Origin: Bradyrhizobium_A sp052115025
GTDB taxonomy: Bacteria; Pseudomonadota; Alphaproteobacteria; Rhizobiales; Xanthobacteraceae
Direction: 5' to 3'
Assembly (NCBI RefSeq): GCF_052115025.1
Contig: NZ_JBFRFW010000023.1
Location: 1-64,000 of the forward strand
DNA: 64,000 nucleotides
A model generated the notes under the pieces. It saw nothing but the letters and a program-made list of their open reading frames with translations. It made no database searches and was not told where the DNA came from. The translations under genes and the position numbers were made by a program. Numbering within the stretch: the stretch's first letter is position 1; each line of letters starts with the position of its first letter. Below, one piece after another: positions 41,024 through 49,463 of this stretch.

Positions 41024-41166
41024 CGGTTCTCCCATTGCCGTCAGGGCCGTGACGCCGGCGCGGACCGCGCCTGCGGCGCGCAGGCCCGCAAACGGCATGT
41101 GGGGCGGGAGATAGATAAGATTAGACAATCAATTCTGACAATAGTAGTGAATATAAAATACCAATC
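41024..41166. promoter_or_regulatory. Divergent promoter between aldo/keto reductase and LysR genes
   Basis: The part 41110-41165 is strikingly AT-rich (ATAAGATTAGACAATCAATT, then a second GACAAT), with GACAAT repeated about 14 bases apart. LysR proteins usually bind such intergenic sites. No exact T-N11-A dyad was confirmed. Confidence 0.45.
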
Positions 41167-42069
41167 ATGGACGCCTGCATGCAGGGAACCGAGCTCGCCG
41201 AACTCGCCACCTTCCTCGCCGTGGCGCGTCACCGCAGCTTCCGCAAGGCGGCGATCGACCGCAACGTCGCGCCGTCGGCGATCAGCCACGCCATCCGCAG
41301 CCTGGAGACGCGCGTCGGCGTGCGACTGCTCCACCGCACCACCCGCAGCGTATCGCTGACCGAGGCGGGCGAGCGCCTGCTCGCCGGCCTCACCCCGGCG
41401 TTCGGCCAGATCGGCCAGGCGATGGAGGACCTCAACGCCTTCCGCGACACGCCCTTCGGCACGGTGCGCCTGACGCTGCCGCGCTCGCTCGCCGCCGTGG
41501 TGATGCGCGACGTCATGGGGCCGCTGCTGCGGCAGAATCCGGGGCTGCGTCTCGACATCGTCGCCACCGACCGCCTGCTCGACATCGTCGAGGACGGCTT
41601 CGATGCCGGCATCCGCTTCGGCGAACGGCTCAGCGAGGGCATGGTCGCGGTGCGCCTCAAGGCGCGGGTGCGCTTTGCGATCGTCGGCTCGCCGGCCTAT
41701 TTCAGCACGCACACGCCGCCGACGACGCCCGCCGACCTGCGCCACCATGCGTGCATCCGCTATCGCTTCCCGAGCGGCGCGATCTTCAGCTGGGAATTCG
41801 CGCGCGGCGACGAGACGCTGCAGGTCGAGGTCGACGGCCCGCTGACCCTCGACGACCAGCCGCTGATGGTCGAGGCCGCGCTCGACGGCTGCGGCCTTGC
41901 CATGGTCGCCGAGCATCAGGCCGCGGCCGCCCTCGCCGCCGGCCGCCTGGTACGCTGCCTCGATGACTGGTGTCCCGCGGACGACAGCCTCTACCTGTAC
42001 TATCCCAGCCGGCGGCACATGCCGGCGGGCCTGCGCGCGCTGATCGACCACCTCAAGGCCGCCGACTGA
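41167..42069 (+). CDS. LysR family transcriptional regulator
   Basis: A 300-residue LysR regulator. HTH: LAELATFLAVARHRSFRKAA and VAPSAISHAIRSLETRVGVR, then LLHRTTRSVSLTEAGERLL. The effector domain has FDAGIRFGERLSEGMVAVRL and LVEAALDGCGLAMVAEH-type segments (seen as MVEAALDGCGLAMVAEH), which place it in the large CrgA/DsdC-like group. It is divergent from the aldo/keto reductase and likely regulates it. The start is the first ATG after the AT-rich promoter region. Confidence 0.88.
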   Translation: MDACMQGTELAELATFLAVARHRSFRKAAIDRNVAPSAISHAIRSLETRVGVRLLHRTTRSVSLTEAGERLLAGLTPAFGQIGQAMEDLNAFRDTPFGTVRLTLPRSLAAVVMRDVMGPLLRQNPGLRLDIVATDRLLDIVEDGFDAGIRFGERLSEGMVAVRLKARVRFAIVGSPAYFSTHTPPTTPADLRHHACIRYRFPSGAIFSWEFARGDETLQVEVDGPLTLDDQPLMVEAALDGCGLAMVAEHQAAAALAAGRLVRCLDDWCPADDSLYLYYPSRRHMPAGLRALIDHLKAAD

Positions 42070-42233
42070 CGGCCAGCCGCGGCATTTTTTCGCTTTACGG
42101 AATTCACGGAGACCGCGCGGCCCGCTGTCGCATTTTGAACCAGTTCGCGCGGCTGCCTAAACCTTTGAGTAACCCACCTTGCTAACGGGACCTCCATTCC
42201 TGCCGCGTATCTACGTACCAAGAAGGTGGGGCT

Positions 42234-45017
42234 ATGTGGGAACGGCGCGCAGGACGCGGCAAGGAGAACATCGGACGCAGGCAGAACGCCGCCAGTGCTG
42301 GCGAGGCGGCGGACGCACCTGTCGCCGCCTGGCGCAGCCCGATCCACTGGCTGGTCGGCTGCGGCATCCTGCTGATCGCGGGCATCGCCATCGGCACCAC
42401 CATGGTGGTCGGCCACTTCCGTGACCGCGCCCTCGTCAACAGCGCCCGCGAGCTCGACAACACCATCCTGCTGCTGGCGCGGCATTTCGACCAGCAATTC
42501 GAGGACATGCAGAACGTGCAGGCCGACGTGGTGGCGCATGTGCCGCCCGCCGCGCTGATGTCCCCCGACGCCTTCCGCACCGTGATGTCCGGCGCCGCGA
42601 TGCATGACATGCTCAGGGCCAAGGTCAGCGGCAATCTCGATGTCGCGGGGATCAACCTGTTCGACGCCGACGGCACGCTGATCAACTCCTCGGTGGTGTG
42701 GCCGGTGCGTCCAGTCAACATCGTCGACCGCCACTACTTCCAGGCCTTCAAGAGCGGCGCCGCCACCAGCCCGACCCTGATCGGCCTGGTCCAGAGCCGC
42801 CTGTCGGGCAGCTGGGCGATCGTGCTGGCGCGCCGGGTGGAAGGCCCGAACGGCGAATTCCTCGGCATGCTGTCGCGCGGCCTCGCGCCCGCGACCATTG
42901 AGCAGTTCTTCAGCTCGGTGTCGCTCGCCGAAAAATCCGCGATCTCGCTGTTCCACCGCGACGGCGCCCTGATGGCGCGCTATCCGCACATGGAATCGAT
43001 CATCGGCCAGAACTTCAAGGGCGGCCCGCTGCTGACGCTCGCCGAGCGCAATGGCGGCTCCGGCACGCTGCGGTTCGAAAGCCCGGTCGATCACCAGGAG
43101 CGGATCGGCGCGGTGCGCACGCTGAGCAACGTGCCGCTGGTGGTGATCGCCACCACCACGGTCGACGTCGCGCTCGCCGACTGGCGCGAGCAGACCCGCT
43201 TCCTGATCATCGCCGCCGGGCTCGCCGCCCTGATCATCGCCGTCATGGTGACCATGATCGTGCGCCAGATGCACAGGCAGCATCAGGCGGTGCAGCGCCG
43301 CCTGACGCTGCAGAAGCGCCGGCTCGACACCGCCGTCAACAACATGCAGCACGGCCTCGTGCTGTTCGACCGCAGCCAGCGGCTGATCGTCTGCAACCAG
43401 CGCTATATCGACATGTTCGGGCTGTCGCGCGACGTCGTGAAGCCCGGCTGCACCCTGCATGAGCTGATCACGCACCGCAAAGACCTGGGATCGTTCACCG
43501 GCGAGGTCGACAGTTATTGCCGCGAATTCCTCGAGTCGATTTCCCATGGCAGCATGGTGCAGTCGCAGCTCGACACCGAGGACGGCCGCGTCATCCTGTT
43601 CCAGTTCCAGCCGCTGGTGGAAGGCGGCTGGGTCGCCACCATGGAAGACATCACCGAGCGCCGCTGCGCCGAGCAGAAGATCGCCCACCTCGCCCACTAC
43701 GACGCGCTGACCGACCTGCCGAACCGCGTCCTGTTCCGCGAGCGGCTGGAGCAGGAGCTGGCGCGCACCGCCGACGGCCACCAGTTCGCGGTGTTCTATC
43801 TCGACATCGACGAGTTCAAGAGCATCAACGACTCGCTGGGCCATCCGGTCGGCGACGAGCTGCTCAAGGAGATCGCGACGCGGCTGCGCGGCTGCATCGG
43901 CGAACGTGACTTCATCGCCCGCCTCGGCGGCGACGAGTTCGCGGTGGTGCAGAGCGCGGTGCGCACCCAGCGCGACGCCATCGAGCTCGCCATGCGCATC
44001 CAGGACGCCATCCGCCATCCCTGCGACTGCCACGGCCATCGCGTCGACACCGACGCCTCGATCGGCATCGCGCTCGCGCCGCAGGACGGCAGCGATCTCG
44101 ACCAGTTGCTCAAGCACGCTGATCTGGCGATGTACGCCGCCAAGGCCGACGGCCGCCGCACCTGGCGCTTCTTCGAGCCGAAGATGGACGACCGCGCCAA
44201 GGCGCGACTGTTCATGGAGCAGGACCTGCGCCAGATCGTCGGCGCCCGCGCCTTCGCCGAAGGCGGCTTCGAAATCCATTATCAGCCGCTGCTTGACCTG
44301 CGCAGCGACACCGTGACCGGCTGCGAGGCGCTGCTGCGCTGGAACCATCCGCAGCGCGGCCCGATCTCGCCAGCCGAGTTCATCCCGGTGGCGGAAGAAA
44401 CCGGCCTGATCGTCGCGCTCGGCGAATGGGTGCTGGCGACCGCCTGCCGCGAGGCGGCGCACTGGCCCGCCGGCATCCGCCTCGCCGTCAACGTCTCGCC
44501 CATTCAATTCCGCAGCCACACGCTGGCGCTCAATGTCGCGACCGCGCTCGCCACCTCCGGGCTGTCGGCGAGCCGGCTCGAGCTCGAGATCACCGAAGCC
44601 GTGCTGATCCGCGACGACGACGTCGCGCTGTCGATCCTGCATCATCTGCGCGCCATCGGCGTGCGCATCGCGCTTGACGATTTCGGCACCGGCTACTCGT
44701 CGCTGAGCTACCTGCAGCGCTTCCCGTTCGACAAGATCAAGATCGACCGCGCCTTCGTGCGCGAGATGACGGACGTCGACTCCTCGTCCTCGATCGTGCG
44801 CGCGGTGGTCGACATCGCCGCGGCCCGCAACATGACCACCGTCGCCGAGGGCGTCGAGACCGAACGCCAGCGCGAGCTCTTGCGCACCCTCGGCTGCACC
44901 GAGATGCAGGGCTTCCTGTTCAGCGCCGCGCGCCCCTCCAGCGAAATCCGCGCCCTGCTCGCCGCCAACCGCGGCATCGCGTCCAGCGACGGCGCGCGGG
45001 AAGCTGCCGTCGCCTGA
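42234..45017 (+). CDS. Membrane GGDEF-EAL protein with dCache-like sensor and PAS domain
   Basis: A 927-residue c-di-GMP protein. A helix at ~37-60 (WLVGCGILLIAGIAIGTTMV) and one at ~322-345 enclose a periplasmic sensor of the dCache type (RPVNIVDRHYFQAFKSGAAT). Then a PAS-like domain (DTAVNNMQHGLVLFDRSQRL), a GGDEF domain with intact GGDEF (residues 565-569), and an EAL domain with EALLRW near 698, DDFGTGYSSLSYL and VAEGVETERQ follow. Both catalytic motifs look intact, so it may make and break c-di-GMP. AAGGTGGGG precedes the ATG. It is monocistronic, next to envelope and polysaccharide genes it could influence. Confidence 0.92.
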   Translation: MWERRAGRGKENIGRRQNAASAGEAADAPVAAWRSPIHWLVGCGILLIAGIAIGTTMVVGHFRDRALVNSARELDNTILLLARHFDQQFEDMQNVQADVVAHVPPAALMSPDAFRTVMSGAAMHDMLRAKVSGNLDVAGINLFDADGTLINSSVVWPVRPVNIVDRHYFQAFKSGAATSPTLIGLVQSRLSGSWAIVLARRVEGPNGEFLGMLSRGLAPATIEQFFSSVSLAEKSAISLFHRDGALMARYPHMESIIGQNFKGGPLLTLAERNGGSGTLRFESPVDHQERIGAVRTLSNVPLVVIATTTVDVALADWREQTRFLIIAAGLAALIIAVMVTMIVRQMHRQHQAVQRRLTLQKRRLDTAVNNMQHGLVLFDRSQRLIVCNQRYIDMFGLSRDVVKPGCTLHELITHRKDLGSFTGEVDSYCREFLESISHGSMVQSQLDTEDGRVILFQFQPLVEGGWVATMEDITERRCAEQKIAHLAHYDALTDLPNRVLFRERLEQELARTADGHQFAVFYLDIDEFKSINDSLGHPVGDELLKEIATRLRGCIGERDFIARLGGDEFAVVQSAVRTQRDAIELAMRIQDAIRHPCDCHGHRVDTDASIGIALAPQDGSDLDQLLKHADLAMYAAKADGRRTWRFFEPKMDDRAKARLFMEQDLRQIVGARAFAEGGFEIHYQPLLDLRSDTVTGCEALLRWNHPQRGPISPAEFIPVAEETGLIVALGEWVLATACREAAHWPAGIRLAVNVSPIQFRSHTLALNVATALATSGLSASRLELEITEAVLIRDDDVALSILHHLRAIGVRIALDDFGTGYSSLSYLQRFPFDKIKIDRAFVREMTDVDSSSSIVRAVVDIAAARNMTTVAEGVETERQRELLRTLGCTEMQGFLFSAARPSSEIRALLAANRGIASSDGAREAAVA

Positions 45018-45175
45018 GGCGCTTCAGGATCATTCCGTCGCGGGCAACGTGATGGAACATCGCAGCGAGCGCTGATATGATGGCAGGCGCGCCGATCGCC
45101 ATTGCGGCGCAGCATCGTTCTTTTTTCAAGATCATTTTCGAACGACAAGTGTTTCCCGAGAAATACAGGTGTTTC

Positions 45176-45736
45176 GTGATCAACAGTGTCCCGCGACCGC
45201 GGCGCTTGCACCGCCTCAAGACCAGCCTGCACCACCTTGACGTCTTTAGCCTTGTCGTCTGCAGCCTTGCCGTTATCGCCAGCACAGCGCAGGCGCAGCC
45301 GGCGGGCACGTTGTCGGTCCGCTTCGCCTTCGAGGGCCGCGTCGACTGCGATCAGCCGCGACATGTGCGGGACTTCCCCATCCATGGCGAAGGCACTGCG
45401 TCACTGCAGCAGAACCGCCGCACGTCGCTGGACATGAGCATCCGCGCGACGTCGACCAACCGCCTGCACTTCGATACCAATCTCGGCGGCGCCCCCACCA
45501 CGGCGCCAGGCGGGACGATGCAATTGCGCGTCATCAGCGCGAGCCGCCTGCGTGCGATCTGGCAACTGCCGAACAACAGCTTCAATGTCGACCTGACCGC
45601 ACAGGGCAGCTCCTGCGCAATCCGCATCGACACCGCCCTCAACCGCGGCAGCCGGCAGTACACCCTGTTCGACGGCGGCCAGTTCTACTTCTGCTCCAAG
45701 CCGCGCATCCTGAGCACGCGCTGCAGCGCGCAGTAG
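45176..45736 (+). CDS. Exported protein of unknown function
   Basis: A protein of about 186 residues with a signal-peptide-like region (HHLDVFSLVVCSLAVIASTA, cleavage near AQA-QP). The mature part is beta-rich with three or four cysteines (RVDCDQPRHVRDFPIHGEGT, GSSCAIRIDTALNRGSRQYT, FYFCSKPRILSTRCSAQ), suggesting disulfides in the periplasm. The start is uncertain: GTG 45176 puts the signal near the N-terminus, but an ATG at 45077 is in frame. It lacks a known domain and is convergent with the caspase-like gene. Confidence 0.6.
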   Translation: MINSVPRPRRLHRLKTSLHHLDVFSLVVCSLAVIASTAQAQPAGTLSVRFAFEGRVDCDQPRHVRDFPIHGEGTASLQQNRRTSLDMSIRATSTNRLHFDTNLGGAPTTAPGGTMQLRVISASRLRAIWQLPNNSFNVDLTAQGSSCAIRIDTALNRGSRQYTLFDGGQFYFCSKPRILSTRCSAQ

Positions 45737-45764
45737 CGTCACGCACGTTCAGCAAGCGCCTCCT

Positions 45765-47564
45765 TCACTCGCAATAGCGCTTGCCGTTGAACGAGAAGCA
45801 CTTGGCGCCACCACCGCCGCCGCCGCCCGCGGGCGCCGACGGCGCGATGTGCCGGGGCTCATGCCGGACGACCTGCTTGCGCGGCGGCGGCTCCGGACGC
45901 CGCTTGCAGGTGCCGTCGGCGCCGAGCACGAAGCCGCTGTCGCAGCCGATCACGACACAGCGGTCGCCCTCCGCCCGCTGGCCCCGTGCGCATTCGAGCG
46001 GACAGACCCGTTCGCTCTTCGCCCGCACCGCATCCAGCGTCTCCAGGCTCGCCACCTTGAAGTTGAAGCTGGTGCCGGCGCGCTTGTTGAAGCGCTCCAG
46101 CGCCTTGATCGAGCCGTCGTTCCAGCTGCCGTCGAGCGCGCCGGGATCGCAGCCGACGCGCTTGAGATGGGCCTGCAGCAGCCGCGCGATGTCCGCCGGA
46201 TCCATCGTCGGCCCCGCGGGCGGCGGCGCGGGTGTCGGGGTGTCGTTGGCCGGGGCCATCGCCATGCGGCTCTTCTCGAGGCCGGCATTGGCGCGCGCGG
46301 CCTCGGCGCGCGCTCGCTCGACCTCGCGCTGCGCGTCCGCGACGGCCTGCTGCCTGGCCTGCTCGACCTGGCGGCGAGCCGCATCGGCCTGGCGTTTGGC
46401 CTCATCGAGCTGCTGCAGCGCGCTGTCGCGCTCGCGCAGCGCCTGCTCGGCCGCCTGCTGCCGCGCGGCCTCGAGATCGCGCTTGGCCTGCTCCGACATC
46501 TTCTTGCGCGCATCCTCGGTCTGCCGCGCGCTCTGCTCCTCGAGCTGGCGCCGGAAGTCGTCGGCCTTCTGCCGCGCCTGATCCTCGGCCTTGCGCCGCG
46601 CCTCGTCGGCACTGGCCCTCGCCTGCTCGGCGGCCGCCAGCTTGCCGTCCTGGGCGCGGGCGAGCCCGGCATAGAAGCCGTCGGGATACCTGGCGAGGAA
46701 GGTCGCCCACGCCTCGCGCGTGCCGATCTGCGCCGCCAGCTCATAGTCCCGGCGCGCCCCGGCGTTGGGATCGACCGGCGCGGGCACCAGCGCCACGGTC
46801 TCGCCGCCGAGCGAGCCATAGACGAAAGGCTCCTGCTGGTTGCCGGTGACCTTGAGCACCTCGTCGCGCACGCGGCCGAAGGCGAGACGCAGGTCGAGCC
46901 CCGGCGCGGCGAGATATTTCACCAGCGCCGTGGTGAACGGGCTGTTGGTGGCGGTGCCGCCGGCACCGTCGCTGGTGATCGCGCCGGCCTTGGCGGCGAA
47001 CGCCACCAGCGTGTCGGAGGTGGTGGGCTCGACCCGCGCAAGGCCGCGGCCGATCGCGCGGGTGGCGCCGGCCTTGCGCCGCATGGTGCTGGCGAACGGA
47101 TTGACGCGGCAGGCATCGAGGATCACGAGCCGCAGGCGGCGCGCCGGCTCGAGCGCCTTCAGAAGGCGGTCGAGCGACACTGTCTCGTCCTCGACGTCGA
47201 AATCACTGACCAGCCTGGCGTCGATGGGAATGAGATAGTTGGCGCCGTCGACCTCGATGCCGTGTCCGGCATAATAGATCACGGCGATGTCGGCATCGCG
47301 CGCCGTCTCGGCGAACTCGCGCACGGCGCGGCGCATCTCGGCGATGGTGAGGTCGCGCCGTGCGTCGACCGTGTCGAAGCCCGCCTTGCGCAACAGGCCG
47401 GCGACCGCATTGGCATCGTTCTCGGGATTGGCGAGCTGCTCGACATGGCTGTACTTCGACATGCCGATCACCAGCGCGACGCGCTTGTCGGCCTGCGCGG
47501 CCGCCGCCATCGCCAGCCACAGCACAAGCGCAAGGCCCACGTTCCAGAACCAGCGTCCGGACAT
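45765..47564 (-). CDS. Exported caspase-like (C14) protein with coiled coil and peptidoglycan-binding-like end
   Basis: A 599-residue protein with a signal peptide (VGLALVLWLAMAAAAQA). Residues ~27-250 are a caspase-like p20 domain with the catalytic His101 in YYAGHGIE and Cys152 in ILDACRVNPF. A long charged coiled coil follows (~315-435, rich in AEQARASADEARRKAEDQAR-type heptads). Then a segment like a peptidoglycan-binding domain appears (LLQAHLKRVGCDPGALDGSW), and a cysteine-rich end closes with GGGGGGGAKCFSFNGKRYCE. Bacterial caspase homologues cleave after basic residues or act in signalling and defence; the target here is unknown. It is divergent from the gene at 48010. Confidence 0.87.
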   Translation of the reverse strand: MSGRWFWNVGLALVLWLAMAAAAQADKRVALVIGMSKYSHVEQLANPENDANAVAGLLRKAGFDTVDARRDLTIAEMRRAVREFAETARDADIAVIYYAGHGIEVDGANYLIPIDARLVSDFDVEDETVSLDRLLKALEPARRLRLVILDACRVNPFASTMRRKAGATRAIGRGLARVEPTTSDTLVAFAAKAGAITSDGAGGTATNSPFTTALVKYLAAPGLDLRLAFGRVRDEVLKVTGNQQEPFVYGSLGGETVALVPAPVDPNAGARRDYELAAQIGTREAWATFLARYPDGFYAGLARAQDGKLAAAEQARASADEARRKAEDQARQKADDFRRQLEEQSARQTEDARKKMSEQAKRDLEAARQQAAEQALRERDSALQQLDEAKRQADAARRQVEQARQQAVADAQREVERARAEAARANAGLEKSRMAMAPANDTPTPAPPPAGPTMDPADIARLLQAHLKRVGCDPGALDGSWNDGSIKALERFNKRAGTSFNFKVASLETLDAVRAKSERVCPLECARGQRAEGDRCVVIGCDSGFVLGADGTCKRRPEPPPRKQVVRHEPRHIAPSAPAGGGGGGGAKCFSFNGKRYCE

Positions 47565-48009
47565 CCCCGCCCCTCACAAGCAGACTCAGGCTGCGATATG
47601 GCGCGCTGCAAACAATACGACGGTCCGGCGACAATTCCCTGACGGACCACCCTGCGACGATCGAGCCTGCCGGAACAAATTCCGGGCCGACATCACCTAC
47701 TGAAAATCCGAAACCCGAAAACTGAAAATCTGCAAGTCAGTATCTAAAAGTCAGTATCTGCAAACCAGTATCTGCAAGCCTGACAGCGATCGATCGCCAC
47801 GCGACGCCGATCCGTGTCGCGAACCATAACGTCGCGTCCGTCCGCTCGCAAACGGCATTTGCTCCGCCGCGGGCCGCCACGGCCGGTCTGCAGCGACGCG
47901 CTGTCATACGGCGGTCGCTGGATCGCGCGCACCGTTCGTGCCATCATCGCGGCATTGTCGATGCCATTTCAATTTTCATCCTTCTTTTTCAAGGCGGAGT
48001 CGTATCCTC
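47565..48009. other. Divergent intergenic region with a short tandem repeat
   Basis: This region separates the caspase-like gene from the exported-protein gene at 48010. It holds the 14-bp repeat at 47731-47782 and otherwise shows no gene. Confidence 0.5.
47731..47782. repeat. 14-bp tandem repeat (TGCAAGTCAGTATC), 3.7 copies
   Basis: Copies begin at 47731, 47745, 47759 and 47773 with consensus T(G/A)(C/A)AA(G/A)(T/C)CAGTATC. Just to the left, GAAAATCCGAAACCCGAAAA-type repeats continue the low-complexity pattern. It resembles the 37010 repeat in size and position (upstream of an exported or effector-like gene) but not in sequence. Confidence 0.8.
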
Positions 48010-48567
48010 ATGAGGGACCGCGCCAAGCTTTCGATTTCCCTGACCTTTTCAGCCTTCACACTGTGTCTGTCCGGTACCGTACATGCGGCGCCGCAGCAGC
48101 TCTATGGCAAGTCCGTGATCATCACCTGGACGGAGGAGCGGCAGCAGAAGCCGCTCGGCGAAAGCGAAATCCGGGCGGTGGGTGCGGCCGGCGAGCTCGA
48201 TCTCTATGTCAGCGAGCAGGGCCGCAACTTCAGCCGCATGCGCTTCACCGTGCCCAATGCGCGCGGCCGGCTCAAGTCCGGTAGCAGGGATCAGGTGTCC
48301 GGCGAGAACAAGGCCCGGCACTTCAATTTCAGCGGCACCACGCTCAACGTCGGCATGCCGCGCGGACAAGGCGGCGCCACCCAGGTCGTGGTCAATTTCG
48401 ACAGTGGTTTCCAGAGCTGCACGGCCCGCGTCATTGTCGGCAAGACCCCGGGCGCCGATCGCATGGTCGCGCGCAGCCTCATCACCCGCATGCCGGTCGA
48501 GATCTATTCGGCCAAGGCCGGCGGCGAGAACTGCCGGGTGCAGAGCGGCAACGTGTTCGGCAACTGA
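48010..48567 (+). CDS. Exported protein of unknown function
   Basis: A 185-residue protein with a signal peptide (LSISLTFSAFTLCLSGTVHA, cleavage near HAA-PQ). The mature part is beta-rich (VIITWTEERQQKPLGESEIR, FNFSGTTLNVGMPRGQGGAT) and has two cysteines (QSCTARVIVG and ENCRVQSG) that may pair. It resembles the 45176 protein in style but not clearly in sequence. It precedes the 48606 gene by 38 bases, on the same strand and probably in the same transcript. No function can be assigned. Confidence 0.7.
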   Translation: MRDRAKLSISLTFSAFTLCLSGTVHAAPQQLYGKSVIITWTEERQQKPLGESEIRAVGAAGELDLYVSEQGRNFSRMRFTVPNARGRLKSGSRDQVSGENKARHFNFSGTTLNVGMPRGQGGATQVVVNFDSGFQSCTARVIVGKTPGADRMVARSLITRMPVEIYSAKAGGENCRVQSGNVFGN

Positions 48568-48605
48568 TCTTTGTCCTTGTCCGCAACAGGCTGAGCGAGG
48601 CGACG

Positions 48606-49394
48606 ATGGACGACACGACGGGGCTGCTGCGGATCGTGGATGCGGTGCCGCAGACGGCAGGCATGGGCGTCGTCCTGGTCGCCGACGGCCAGGGCCAGCG
48701 CCTTCGCGCGCCGCTGCGCGGCGCAACCGCCGATGTCGTGTTCCAAATTCCGGATCACCGCAATCCCACCGCGACCACCAGCGCCTTCGCCGACACCAAC
48801 GGCCATTTCTGGACCGAGCTGTGGGGCATGGGGGTCAGTTGCACCGGCGCGGTGGTGGCCGGCGTCGGTGTCGCCGGTGCGGTCGGCGCCGCGCCGGAGA
48901 CCGGTGGGCTGTCGCTGCCCGCGGCCGCGCTGCTGTGGGGCGGCGCCACCGCCTCGGCGGCGCAATGCGGGGTGTCGTTCTACCGCTTCGGCAATGTGGT
49001 GCGCGGCCGTGACGACATCAACCAGGCGCTGGACGCCAGCGTCTCGTACAAGACCGCGATCTACATCCTCGACGGGGTCGGGCTGGTGGGCGCGGGCGGC
49101 GCCATCAAGGAGGTCGCCGCGACCAACACCGCGTTGAAGGAGGCCGGTACCGCCTGGCGCACCGCGGAGGTCGGCCAGCTCAGCCGGCAGCAGCGGCGCG
49201 CCTTCACCACCGCGATGGAATTGAACGGCGTCAAGCGCCTGCCGAATGCCGAGATCAGCCGCCTGGTCAAACAGAAGCTGCTGGACCTGACCGGCGCCGC
49301 GATCGGAATGGTCGGCAGCAGCAGCACGGACGGCGGCATCACCCACGATGTCGGGATCTGGATCGTCACCCGCCCGTCGCCGGATGGTCCATGA
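48606..49394 (+). CDS. Membrane-associated protein of unknown function
   Basis: A 262-residue protein with no signal peptide. A glycine/alanine-rich hydrophobic region at ~75-125 (GMGVSCTGAVVAGVGVAGAV, LPAAALLWGGATASAAQC) and another at ~150-170 (AIYILDGVGLVGAGGAIKEV) suggest membrane insertion or pore-like helices. The end NAEISRLVKQKLLDLTGAAI is amphipathic. Such glycine-rich helices are seen in some polymorphic-toxin and effector proteins, but no family was recognised. GAGG lies upstream of ATG 48606. It is probably co-transcribed with the exported-protein gene before it. Confidence 0.6.
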   Translation: MDDTTGLLRIVDAVPQTAGMGVVLVADGQGQRLRAPLRGATADVVFQIPDHRNPTATTSAFADTNGHFWTELWGMGVSCTGAVVAGVGVAGAVGAAPETGGLSLPAAALLWGGATASAAQCGVSFYRFGNVVRGRDDINQALDASVSYKTAIYILDGVGLVGAGGAIKEVAATNTALKEAGTAWRTAEVGQLSRQQRRAFTTAMELNGVKRLPNAEISRLVKQKLLDLTGAAIGMVGSSSTDGGITHDVGIWIVTRPSPDGP

Positions 49395-49463
49395 CCACTG
49401 CCGCACCGGACCTGAGGCGCGATGACGGCGGCCGTGGCTGCTCTGTGCGCCTGCCTTGTGAGC

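Noticed and set aside
42000..44645. 881-codon minus-strand open frame under the GGDEF-EAL gene
   Set aside because: The plus strand holds intact GGDEF and EAL motifs; the antisense frame has Asp/His/Arg-rich shadow composition.
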